A stretch of 12,937 bases of DNA from Candidatus Colwellbacteria bacterium RIFCSPLOWO2_02_FULL_44_20b (GCA_001817765.1 MHIZ01000004.1:1-12937); one strand, 5' to 3'. Positions 1 through 6,349 are shown, counted from the stretch's first letter. Notes: generated from the letters alone by a model not told the origin. Translations and numbers: made by a program.

Positions 1-2
1 AT

Positions 3-734
3 ATCGCGGCGGCTTTTGATAGGCCCGAACCTACGTTTCGGGAACAGCAGTTTAAAGATTATAAAGCGACACGACCGGAGACGCCGCATGATCTTCGCCG
101 CCAGATAGGTCCTTGTCACAACCTTCTTGAAACGCTTACTATCACGACCTTTGAAGAGCCGGGATTTGAGGCGGATGACTTTCTTGGTTCTCTTGTTAAC
201 CAGTTTCGGACAACTCCAGAACTTCGGATCATTGTTCTTACTGGCGATCTTGATCTTCTTCAACTTGTTGATGATGAGAAGGTTTTTGTTGAAACTCCCC
301 ACAAGGGCGTTAGCCAGACAACGCTCTATGATGAGAAAGCCGTGGTTCAACGTTTTGGCGTTTCTTCAAAACACATACCAGATTACAAAGGTCTTGTTGG
401 TGATACGTCTGATAATATTCCGGGCGTGAAGGGTATCGGACCGACCACAGCGACCCGCCTACTTAAACAATTTGAAGATCTTGATCGTTTGTACGAAGCA
501 CTTCAAGGATCTTTTTTTGAAACAGCGTCCGGGCGCGACAAGAAACTTTATGAAAAGCTTCTTAATGCTCGAGATACGGCATTTCTTTCCCGAGAACTTG
601 CGCGGCTTCGTCTTGATGCGCCCCTTAACTCCGTTTCGCTTCACGATCTTTCGTTTCGCGGACTTTCTCTGGAGAAACTCATCCCTTTTTTCGAACAATT
701 CGGATTTAAAAGTTTAATTAATCGCATATCATAA
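3..734 (+). CDS. polA: DNA polymerase I 5'-nuclease (FEN) domain, left-truncated by window edge
   Basis: The reading frame is open from position 3 to TAA at 732-734; its start lies outside the window. The translation matches the 5'-3' exonuclease domain of family A polymerases, which removes RNA primers and flaps during Okazaki fragment maturation and repair. Visible landmarks are the FDRPEPTFR...YKATRP segment (compare E. coli FDAKGKTFRDE...YKSHRP), the acidic metal-binding stretches FEADDFLG and LTGDLDLLQLV, and the helix-hairpin-helix region DNIPGVKGIGPTTATRLL. It ends in FGFKSLINRIS, where normal Pol I continues into the 3'-5' exonuclease domain. The next frame (the polymerase part) starts directly after the stop and in the same frame, so this is either a naturally split polA or one interrupted by a single ochre codon. 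Identity is very secure; only the gene architecture is uncertain. Confidence 0.93.
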   Translation: MAAAFDRPEPTFREQQFKDYKATRPETPHDLRRQIGPCHNLLETLTITTFEEPGFEADDFLGSLVNQFRTTPELRIIVLTGDLDLLQLVDDEKVFVETPHKGVSQTTLYDEKAVVQRFGVSSKHIPDYKGLVGDTSDNIPGVKGIGPTTATRLLKQFEDLDRLYEALQGSFFETASGRDKKLYEKLLNARDTAFLSRELARLRLDAPLNSVSLHDLSFRGLSLEKLIPFFEQFGFKSLINRIS

Positions 735-2042
735 ATGAAATCTTCTTTTAACACACAACTTGCGAACTGGCTCTTGGATCCGGATGGCGCTTCAAGTCCA
801 ATTGAGGACGCGGAAGTACTCAAGAAGAAGCTTCTTAAAGAGGATCTTATGAAAGTTTACGAAGAAGTTGAACTTCCTCTCGTTCAAGTTCTTAAGGATG
901 TTGAGGCAGTTGGCGTCTCTATCGATACAAAGGCGCTCCAAACGCTTTCTCGCGGGCTTGAGCGCCAGCTTACGGTGCTTGTTAAGAAAATTTATAAAGA
1001 AGCGGGCGAAGAATTTAATATTAATTCTCCGAAACAGCTTCTTGATATTTTTTCACGGAAACTTAAACTTCATCTTCGCTCCACAAACGTTGATAAAATC
1101 GCTCAATTTAAAGACAAACACCCCCTTGTCGGTCTTGTCCTTCAGTATAGGGAGCTTGCGAAAGTCAGATCAACGTACGTTGAACCACTTCTTACATTAA
1201 CTGATAAGGGATCAAGGATTCATACGACGTTTATTCAAACAGGGACGGCAACGGGGCGGCTTAGCTCGCGAAATCCTAATCTTCAAAATCTTCCCAAAGA
1301 ATCTCAATGGGCGGACGATGTGCGCAGAGCCTTTATTGCTTCTCCCGGCTATACACTTGTTTCTTTTGATTATTCTCAGGTTCAACTTCGAATTCTCGCG
1401 ACAGTCGCGCGTGATTCCCGTCTCATCGAAGCTTTTCAGAATGGTGAAGATATTCATAAACTTACTGCGTCTCGGATTTTTAACGTGTCACTTGAAAAGG
1501 TTACACCGCAGATGCGACGGGTGGCGAAAACACTTAATTTTGGAATTGTTTACGGAATGGGGCCACGGGCTTTGAGTCGCGAGAGCGGCCTCAGCTTCAT
1601 TGAGGCGCAGAATTTTATTGATAGTTATTTTTTAGAATTCTCGAAAGTTAAACAGTGGCAGGAAGATCTCACTCAAGAAGTTTCTTCGAAAGGTTATGTT
1701 ACAAATCTTGCTGGCCGAAAGCGGTATTTTACAGAACCGATAAATTTTAGGGCGGCAATTAATACTCCGATTCAAGGCCTTGAGGCAGATATATTGAAGA
1801 GGGCAATGATTCAGATTCACGATGTATTTTCGCGGCGCAAAGAGTGGCAGACAAAGGTGCGACTGCTTTTACCCGTGCACGATGAATTGTTGTTCGAAAT
1901 TCAAAATGATACGATACAAGAAGCGGTGCCTTTACTTACAACACTTATGGAGTCCGCGTATACACTCGCGGTGCCTGTGAAAGTTGACGTGAAGATGGGA
2001 AAGAACTGGGCAACACTTACTCCATACAAGAAAAAGGCGTAG
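735..2042 (+). CDS. polA: DNA polymerase I, polymerase domain as a separate ORF (no 3'-5' exonuclease)
   Basis: This 435-residue protein has a complete family A polymerase core. Motifs are TATGRLSSRNPNLQN (primer/template contact), motif A DYSQVQLRIL with metal-binding D212, the O-helix MRRVAKTLNFGIVYG (R261, K265, F269, Y273) and motif C VHDELLFEI with D383 and E384. Only about 30 residues of the preceding exonuclease domain remain (TQLANWLLDPDG, equivalent to Taq LLAYLLDP), so proofreading is absent. Two points are odd. The highly conserved motif A glutamate, the steric gate (E710 in E. coli, E615 in Taq), is glutamine here (Q217, CAA at 1383-1385). The ATG also follows the upstream TAA with no spacer and no Shine-Dalgarno sequence, which suggests termination-reinitiation coupling to the 5'-nuclease frame. 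It presumably works with that nuclease in lagging-strand maturation and repair synthesis. Confidence 0.95.
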   Translation: MKSSFNTQLANWLLDPDGASSPIEDAEVLKKKLLKEDLMKVYEEVELPLVQVLKDVEAVGVSIDTKALQTLSRGLERQLTVLVKKIYKEAGEEFNINSPKQLLDIFSRKLKLHLRSTNVDKIAQFKDKHPLVGLVLQYRELAKVRSTYVEPLLTLTDKGSRIHTTFIQTGTATGRLSSRNPNLQNLPKESQWADDVRRAFIASPGYTLVSFDYSQVQLRILATVARDSRLIEAFQNGEDIHKLTASRIFNVSLEKVTPQMRRVAKTLNFGIVYGMGPRALSRESGLSFIEAQNFIDSYFLEFSKVKQWQEDLTQEVSSKGYVTNLAGRKRYFTEPINFRAAINTPIQGLEADILKRAMIQIHDVFSRRKEWQTKVRLLLPVHDELLFEIQNDTIQEAVPLLTTLMESAYTLAVPVKVDVKMGKNWATLTPYKKKA

Positions 2043-2049
2043 CCTTTTT
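2031..2049 (+). other. Perfect 8-bp inverted repeat spanning the polA stop and touching the kinase start
   Basis: AAAAAGGC (2031-2038) and GCCTTTTT (2042-2049) pair perfectly around a 3-nt loop that contains part of the polA stop TAG (2040-2042). The kinase ATG is the next base. The helix has only three G-C pairs and its T-tract lies inside the arm, so a strong terminator is unlikely. It fills the place where a ribosome-binding site would be. Confidence 0.45.
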
Positions 2050-3396
2050 ATGTCAGGGGATTTTTTTAAAGACTTTTTGAAGCGGCTCCGAGAAACGCTT
2101 CGCATACGGGAGTTTCGCCTCTTATGGGTGCTTCTTCTTGCTATCCTTATTCTTCTTGTTGTTGATCTTCTTTATTTCAAGGCGCCCGGAGGACTTATTC
2201 GTTTCGGGGTTTTTGTTGTTTTAGCGATCGCGGTACTTCTTAGCAATTTTCGTCTCGCGGTTTCTAATTTTGAAGTTTGGGTTGAGCGGAGCAGGCTTAA
2301 GAGTATTATTTTGAATCTTAAGGACGGTATTGTCGCGTATGACGAGAATTTTAAGATTCTTGTTTTCAACCAAGCGGCGGAGAAGATTTTTAAGGTTTCT
2401 CAATCTGAAGTTTTGGGAGTTTATTTCAGTCCTGAACAAGCCCAAGATCCGCGGCTTCGGCTTATGACACAATCAATTTTTCCTTCACTTGCACCGGTTG
2501 CTATCCGGCGATCTGAGCCGGGCGCGTATCCTCAGGTGCTCGACATTTCTTTTGCCGAATCGGGACTCGAGCTTCGAATTTCGACTGATCGCATTGTTGA
2601 TCAGAAGGGTAGAGTTTTGGGTTTTGTGAAGCTTATTACTGATAGGACGCGAGAGAGCGAGTTCCGTCGTTCGAAATCGGAATTTATTACTGTTGCGGCA
2701 CACCAGCTTCGTTCCCCGCTTACGTCCGTTAACTGGGCGCTTCAGACTCTTAAAGACAGCCGTACTCTTACTTCGGAAGATCGCGAGCTTGTCTCGGGCA
2801 GTTTTGACGCTTCGGTTAAGGTCCTTAAGATCGTGAATGATCTTCTTGACGTTGCGATGATTGAAGAGGGGCGGTTCGGTTACACATTTCAGCAAACTAA
2901 TATTATTGAATTTCTTGAAGGCGTTCTTCATGAGGCTCAGCCGATCGCACAGGAATACCAAACGCATCTTTATTTCAAAAAACCCGAAGGTGTATTGCCG
3001 CTACTTCATATTGATCCGAAACGGCTTGGTATTGTAGTTTCGAATTTGCTTGATAACGCGATGAAGTACAACGTGCAGAACGGTGAAGTGGTTGTTGGTG
3101 TTACGCGGTTTATGGACCGTCCTTATGTTCAAGTAAGCGTCAGCGATACTGGCGTTGGTGTTTCCGAGGAAGCGGCGCAAAAACTTTTTCAGAAATTTTT
3201 TCGGGCGGAGAATGTAATAAAGTTTCGGCCTGAGGGATCTGGTCTCGGACTTTATATCGCGAAAAATATTATTGCTCGTCACGGGGGTGAGATTTGGGCT
3301 CAATCAACACTTAATCGTGGAAGCACGTTTTATTTCACGCTTCCGACTGATCCGCGGCTTATTCCCCCAAAAGAAATAGGATACGGCGATTATTAG
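2050..3396 (+). CDS. Membrane sensor histidine kinase with PAS domain
   Basis: This is a 448-residue two-component sensor. Two hydrophobic segments near the N-terminus (about residues 23-43 and 50-66) anchor it with almost no extracytoplasmic loop, so sensing is probably in the membrane or cytoplasm. A PAS-like domain follows (about 80-205, with LKDGIVAYDENFKILVFN). The HisKA dimerisation helix has phospho-acceptor H218 in AAHQLRSPLT. The ATPase domain has the N-box SNLLDNAMKYN (N336), the G1 box SDTGVGVS (D366) and the G2 box GSGLGLYIAKNI (from G396). All catalytic boxes are intact. There is no HAMP domain, and no response regulator lies beside it, so it is an orphan in this window. It sits 7 nt after polA and 3 nt before mutM, inside a DNA repair/replication cluster, presumably co-transcribed. 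No Shine-Dalgarno sequence is visible. The signal and the partner regulator cannot be told from the sequence. Confidence 0.93.
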   Translation: MSGDFFKDFLKRLRETLRIREFRLLWVLLLAILILLVVDLLYFKAPGGLIRFGVFVVLAIAVLLSNFRLAVSNFEVWVERSRLKSIILNLKDGIVAYDENFKILVFNQAAEKIFKVSQSEVLGVYFSPEQAQDPRLRLMTQSIFPSLAPVAIRRSEPGAYPQVLDISFAESGLELRISTDRIVDQKGRVLGFVKLITDRTRESEFRRSKSEFITVAAHQLRSPLTSVNWALQTLKDSRTLTSEDRELVSGSFDASVKVLKIVNDLLDVAMIEEGRFGYTFQQTNIIEFLEGVLHEAQPIAQEYQTHLYFKKPEGVLPLLHIDPKRLGIVVSNLLDNAMKYNVQNGEVVVGVTRFMDRPYVQVSVSDTGVGVSEEAAQKLFQKFFRAENVIKFRPEGSGLGLYIAKNIIARHGGEIWAQSTLNRGSTFYFTLPTDPRLIPPKEIGYGDY

Positions 3397-3399
3397 AGT

Positions 3400-4278
3400 A
3401 TGCCCGAATTACCTGAGGTAGAGACAACTGTTGTTTCGATACGGCAGCATCTTCGTGGTCGGCGGATACTTAAAGTTTGGTGTGACGCACCAAAACTTGT
3501 ACGACGTTCTTCTTTTTCGGTTTTTTCGCGGCAGATTCGTGGGGCGCGCGTTCTTGATGTTACGCGCCGCGCGAAGAATATCTTAATCTTCCTTGATCGC
3601 GATCGCCTTCTTCTTGTTCACCAAAAAATGACGGGACATTTTTTAATTGGGAAGTGGCGGGTGCGTGGAAGACGTGTTACCCCTCTTTCCCCGAAGGTAC
3701 TTTTTGATCGGGTTAATGGTTATATCCATCTTATTTTTTACCTTGATGACGGCACAATGCTTGGGTTATCTGATTTACGAAAATTCGCGAAAGTTATTTT
3801 AGGAAGCCGTCATGAAATTCTTGCCCTTCCGGAGCTTGCTGATCTTGGACCAGAACCGTTACACAAAAGTTTTACGTTCGCTCAGTTCTATAAAACACTT
3901 GAAGGACAGAAACGAAAGGTAAAACAAGTGCTTATGGATCCTTATGTTATTGCCGGAATTGGTAATATTTACGCTGATGAAATTCTGTGGGCGGCGAAGA
4001 TTTATCCGGCGCGACCCGCTGGGTCGCTTACCCTCTCTGAGCTTAAGAAGATTTATAAAGCGATGCGGAGGATTCTTAAAGAAGCGGTTCGGCTCGGTGG
4101 AACATCTGTCGGTGATTATCGGACGCCGTCTGGAAAAGAGGGCGGCTACGCGTCGCGGAGAGCTGTTTATGGGCGTGAGGGCGAAAAATGTCCGCGTTGC
4201 GGAACTGTTATTCGAAGGATTACAATGGGAGGGCGATCGGCACACTTTTGCGAAACGTGCCAGCGCGCCCCCTTATGA
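3400..4278 (+). CDS. mutM: Formamidopyrimidine-DNA glycosylase (MutM/Fpg)
   Basis: MutM is a base-excision repair enzyme that removes 8-oxoguanine and formamidopyrimidines and cleaves the abasic site (beta/delta elimination). The start is fixed by the obligatory N-terminus MPELPEVETTV, where Pro2 is the catalytic nucleophile after Met removal and Glu3 the acid. K59 in RRAKNIL corresponds to E. coli K57. The helix-two-turn-helix is clear (VIAGIGNIYADEILWAAKI). The C-terminal zinc finger has C264, C267, C284 and C287, with R279 in GGRSAHFC as the DNA-contacting arginine. At 292 residues it is slightly longer than the roughly 270 of E. coli Fpg; extra residues appear to lie around 85-105. The gene is 3 nt downstream of the kinase stop and overlaps holA by ATGA, so it is probably translated as part of one operon. 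Confidence 0.97.
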   Translation: MPELPEVETTVVSIRQHLRGRRILKVWCDAPKLVRRSSFSVFSRQIRGARVLDVTRRAKNILIFLDRDRLLLVHQKMTGHFLIGKWRVRGRRVTPLSPKVLFDRVNGYIHLIFYLDDGTMLGLSDLRKFAKVILGSRHEILALPELADLGPEPLHKSFTFAQFYKTLEGQKRKVKQVLMDPYVIAGIGNIYADEILWAAKIYPARPAGSLTLSELKKIYKAMRRILKEAVRLGGTSVGDYRTPSGKEGGYASRRAVYGREGEKCPRCGTVIRRITMGGRSAHFCETCQRAPL

Positions 4279-5054
4279 TTATTTTTCTTTACGGTTCTGA
4301 TTCTTATCGTCGTGAGCAAAAAGCTCAGGAACTTATCGCGGCGTATCGCGCGAAACATTCTGGACTTCAACAGTTTGATCTTGCGGAGAGTGACCAATTT
4401 TTGAAACTTAAGGATTTTAGCGCGACCTTTTCTATGTTCGAGCCAATTAAGATGGCTTTTGTGACTAATCTTTCTGAGGTTGATAAGCCTGACGAGTTGC
4501 TTATTCCCTTTTTGCGCGGCGCGATCCCAAGCAAAGACTTTGTTCTTCTTATTTCTGAAGCAGATACACCATCGGCGGCCTTTGATTTTCTTCTTCAAAA
4601 GCCTATTCAGAGCCAGGAGTTTGCTGAGCTTGAAGGACAACGACTTAAATTTTTTATCGAACAAGAAACCAAACGACGCGGCTATACTCTTCAAGAAGAT
4701 GTGCGGCGGCTTTTGGAGGCGGCTTACACTGGCGACAGCTGGGGACTTGTGACAGAACTTGATAAACTCGCGCTTATGCGAAAACCGGAGTTTGAGACTC
4801 CCCTTGCTTTGAGCCAGAGTTATTTTGCTCTTCTCGCGAAGCTTAAGTCGTCACATACTTCGGCGGGAGGGCGGCTTGCGGCACTTGAGCGAATCTTGAG
4901 CGATCATAAAGAAGATCCGGCGCGGGTTTTTAATAGTATTGCCTATAAAGCAAATTCTCCCGAAGAGGGAGAATTGCTTGCTGATTATGACGTTGCGGTT
5001 AAGTCCGGGAAGCTTGATTACGAAGAGGTTTTACTTGATCTCGCCTTAAGTTGA
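4275..5054 (+). CDS. holA: DNA polymerase III delta subunit (clamp loader), short form
   Basis: Delta opens the sliding clamp within the clamp-loader complex. The N-terminus MIIFLYGSDSYRREQKAQEL is the typical opening of the delta AAA+-like domain (LLYGEDSYR-type); this domain does not hydrolyse ATP in known homologues. About 259 residues follow from the ATG at 4275. An upstream in-frame ATG at 4188 would give 288 residues, but that extension lies inside the MutM zinc finger and does not look like delta. The ATGA overlap with the mutM stop supports 4275. The protein is shorter than the usual 330-340 residues and the C-terminal collar domain looks trimmed, as in reduced genomes. Its last 37 nt overlap antisense with the end of rpsT. 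The name rests on the N-terminal pattern, the general helical layout and the context; similarity in the middle is weak. Confidence 0.8.
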   Translation: MIIFLYGSDSYRREQKAQELIAAYRAKHSGLQQFDLAESDQFLKLKDFSATFSMFEPIKMAFVTNLSEVDKPDELLIPFLRGAIPSKDFVLLISEADTPSAAFDFLLQKPIQSQEFAELEGQRLKFFIEQETKRRGYTLQEDVRRLLEAAYTGDSWGLVTELDKLALMRKPEFETPLALSQSYFALLAKLKSSHTSAGGRLAALERILSDHKEDPARVFNSIAYKANSPEEGELLADYDVAVKSGKLDYEEVLLDLALS

Positions 5055-5293
5055 GTTAAACGCGACTTTAGGCGGCTCGCGGTATTCTTTCTTACTATGT
5101 TTCGTTTCGCGGCTTTGTCGAGTTTCGCATAAACCTCGGAGAGTTTTTTATTTGCCCCCTCCATATCTTTCTGGCTTACGAGTTTTTTATACTCTTTGAT
5201 TGTTTTTTTAACCTCATCTTTTTGTTTGAGGTTTCTTGCTCGATGAAGCTTATTTTGCCGTAAGGCTTTTTCGGCTGATTTAATCTTTGGCAT
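5018..5293 (-). CDS. rpsT: Small ribosomal subunit protein bS20
   Basis: The 91-residue product begins MPKIKSAEKALRQNKLHRARN, close to the S20 signature (MPxxKSAxKRxRqsxxrRxxN), and is highly basic and helical throughout, as expected for this 16S rRNA binding protein. Length matches the family (85-95). It is transcribed against the upstream cluster, and its last codons overlap the end of holA by 37 nt on the other strand. Both frames look genuine over that stretch. No Shine-Dalgarno sequence precedes the ATG; a possible promoter places the transcript start only a few nucleotides upstream, so it may be nearly leaderless. No terminator is visible downstream. Confidence 0.93.
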   Translation of the reverse strand: MPKIKSAEKALRQNKLHRARNLKQKDEVKKTIKEYKKLVSQKDMEGANKKLSEVYAKLDKAAKRNIVRKNTASRLKSRLTQLKARSSKTSS

Positions 5294-5305
5294 ATTCTGA
5301 ATCGA

Positions 5306-5334
5306 AGAATAAAGGGAATTAGGAATTTAATCAA
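5306..5334 (-). promoter_or_regulatory. Possible rpsT promoter
   Basis: On the minus strand a -35-like TTGATT (5334-5329) is followed after exactly 17 nt by TATTCT (5311-5306). The expected transcription start is about 6-8 nt before the rpsT ATG, leaving hardly any leader. Both boxes are imperfect; the spacing is the main support. Confidence 0.35.
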
Positions 5335-5410
5335 GGCCTTATAAGATAATCTGAGATGTTTTTTAGAGACGGAAAAAGGTTATTGCTTCCGTAGCCCGTC
5401 GTAATGCCTG

Positions 5411-5788
5411 CTAAGGGGCTATATTTTTATAATGTTCTATAACAACATTTTCTTCTTCTATTGTCAAAGCAAGAAGATCTATTCTCCAACCTTTTTCGCT
5501 GTGGATAAGGTGTGGGGACGAGTTTGCGTACTGGTCGCAAACCTTAGATAGAATGCCGATTTTTCTGGAATTCAAGTTATCCTCAGGCATCATTTCCTGA
5601 TTTCCTGAATTACGTATCGTTTTTACTTCGATGAATACTAACGTCTTATCTTTATCGATTGCTATCGCATCTATTTCGCCTATTTTATTTCTATGATTCC
5701 GCTCAATAATTTTATATCCGTTCTTTTTTAAGTATTCACATGCTTTGTCTTCTCCGAGCTTTCCTGTTTCTGATCTCTTTGTTGTCAT
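5411..5788 (-). CDS. yraN: YraN/UPF0102 family nuclease-like protein
   Basis: This 125-residue protein carries the UPF0102 signature: an N-terminal GKLGEDKACEYLKKNGY helix, then the restriction-endonuclease-like core GEID (37-40), a beta strand LVFIEVK (50-56), and a C-terminal RIDLLAL strand. E38, D40, E54 and K56 form the PD-(D/E)xK-type metal site. The family is widespread in bacteria, often encoded near rnhB, and is assumed to act on nucleic acids (a Holliday-junction or branch-resolving type of fold), but its exact substrate is not established. Here it lies divergent to nothing, directly beside the parS cluster: the first perfect parS ends 18 nt upstream of its ATG, so ParB binding could affect its transcription. 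The ATG at 5788 gives the family-typical start. Confidence 0.88.
   Translation of the reverse strand: MTTKRSETGKLGEDKACEYLKKNGYKIIERNHRNKIGEIDAIAIDKDKTLVFIEVKTIRNSGNQEMMPEDNLNSRKIGILSKVCDQYANSSPHLIHSEKGWRIDLLALTIEEENVVIEHYKNIAP
5500..5508 (-). promoter_or_regulatory. Perfect consensus DnaA box inside yraN
   Basis: TTATCCACA on the minus strand is the E. coli consensus DnaA box. It is a single copy embedded in yraN codons, about 300 bp from the first parS. One 9-mer can occur by chance and no cluster is seen, so this is only a note. Confidence 0.2.
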
Positions 5789-5805
5789 TGTTAGATTTTT
5801 ACAGA

Positions 5806-5821
5806 TGTTTCACGTGAAACA
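5806..5821. promoter_or_regulatory. parS site 1 (perfect ParB-binding palindrome)
   Basis: TGTTTCACGTGAAACA is identical to the bacterial chromosomal parS consensus (TGTTNCACGTGAAACA). The palindrome extends to 18 bp with flanking A and T. It sits in the yraN upstream region. Confidence 0.88.
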
Positions 5822-5844
5822 TTGTTTACATCAATTTTACCCTA

Positions 5845-5874
5845 TTTCTAGGTTTTATCGCATAGTTCGGTTGT
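5845..5874 (+). repeat. Inter-parS repeat, copy 1
   Basis: A 30-bp element that begins TTTCTAGGTTTTATCGCA and ends GTTCGGTTGT. It matches the copy at 6231-6260 in 27 of 30 positions; the three differences are adjacent. It alternates with parS sites. Confidence 0.7.
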
Positions 5875-5920
5875 CAGTTCGGCTCTATTTTTCTTCTCTT
5901 TGAGCAGGCTATGTTTTCGA

Positions 5921-5936
5921 TGTTTTACGTGAAACA
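5921..5936. promoter_or_regulatory. parS site 2 (one mismatch)
   Basis: TGTTTTACGTGAAACA differs from parS by one base (C to T at position 6), which breaks the left half of the CACGTG core. It may be a weaker ParB site. The same left half TGTTTTAC recurs alone at several places in this region. Confidence 0.6.
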
Positions 5937-5996
5937 TTTAAAACACTTTTTACACCACGTTTTACGAATTGTTTTACACTTTTTATTTGTTTTAAT

Positions 5997-6012
5997 TGTT
6001 TCACGTGAAACA
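5997..6012. promoter_or_regulatory. parS site 3 (perfect)
   Basis: TGTTTCACGTGAAACA, extended to an 18-bp palindrome by T and A on the two sides. Identical to sites 1, 4 and 5. Confidence 0.88.
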
Positions 6013-6075
6013 AGTACTAAAATACCGGAAGCTACATATTATATATGGATCATTATTTTGTTAGATTTTTTGAAT

Positions 6076-6091
6076 TGTTTCACGTGAAACA
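6076..6091. promoter_or_regulatory. parS site 4 (perfect)
   Basis: TGTTTCACGTGAAACA, 79 bp after site 3 (start to start). A degenerate copy with a shortened centre (TTTTTCATTGAAACA, 6103-6117) follows it. Confidence 0.88.
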
Positions 6092-6120
6092 TTTTGTACA
6101 CGTTTTTCATTGAAACAACG

Positions 6121-6143
6121 TATCTATCATAAGGTTCGGTTGT
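6121..6143 (+). repeat. Inter-parS repeat, diverged partial copy
   Basis: Shares TATC, ATA and the terminal GGTTCGGTTGT part with the 30-bp elements at 5845 and 6231, but lacks the TAGGTTTT part. Confidence 0.4.
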
Positions 6144-6182
6144 TGATTTGCGCAGAGTTTTTATTTTTTCTTTAGATGTTTC

Positions 6183-6216
6183 TGTTTCAATTGTTTCACG
6201 TGAAACAATTGAAACA
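6183..6216. promoter_or_regulatory. parS site 5 inside a 34-bp perfect palindrome
   Basis: The perfect parS 16-mer occupies 6192-6207. Base pairing continues outward without mismatch for nine more bases on each side, ending in TGTTTCA at the left (6183-6189) and TGAAACA at the right (6210-6216). The outer arms are thus themselves parS half-sites, giving a nested double palindrome. Confidence 0.85.
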
Positions 6217-6230
6217 TCGCTTTTTGTTGT

Positions 6231-6260
6231 TTTCTAGGTTTTATCGCACGATTCGGTTGT
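6231..6260 (+). repeat. Inter-parS repeat, copy 2
   Basis: Begins TTTCTAGGTTTTATCGCA and ends ATTCGGTTGT; 27 of 30 positions match the copy at 5845-5874. It lies 23 bp after parS site 5. Confidence 0.7.
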
Positions 6261-6331
6261 TGAGATTTCTCTAATGTTTTACAAAAATGTTTTACATCAT
6301 TTTGCGACAGTACCATAGAAAATATTAAAAG

Positions 6332-6349
6332 ACCGGAAGTGTTTCCGGT
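6332..6349 (-). terminator. Rho-independent terminator of tRNA-Val
   Basis: ACCGGAA and TTCCGGT form a 7-bp stem with a 4-nt loop. On the minus strand it is followed by CTTTTAATATTTT, a usable U-tract. It lies 26 nt downstream of the tRNA 3' end. Confidence 0.7.

Noticed and set aside
690..760. Frameshift in polA
   Set aside because: Both parts are in the same frame; the interruption is a stop codon, not a shift, and TGA-type recoding does not apply because the codon is TAA.
4188..4274. Earlier start of holA at 4188
   Set aside because: The extension lies entirely inside the MutM zinc finger, while the sequence from 4275 is the typical delta N-terminus with an ATGA overlap.
459..4694. Many opposite-strand and out-of-frame open frames in the polA-holA cluster
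   Set aside because: They overlap well-identified genes, have basic low-complexity translations and no recognisable motif; they are shadows of the real frames.
5369..5392. Terminator of yraN (ACGGAA/TTCCGT, 12-nt loop)
   Set aside because: The stem is only 6 bp with a long loop and no T-tract follows on the minus strand.
5500..6300. Replication origin
   Set aside because: Only one consensus DnaA box is seen, inside a gene. There is no dnaA/dnaN/rpmH neighbourhood, and a rough look at base composition shows no switch of G over C on the plus strand. parS alone does not prove oriC.
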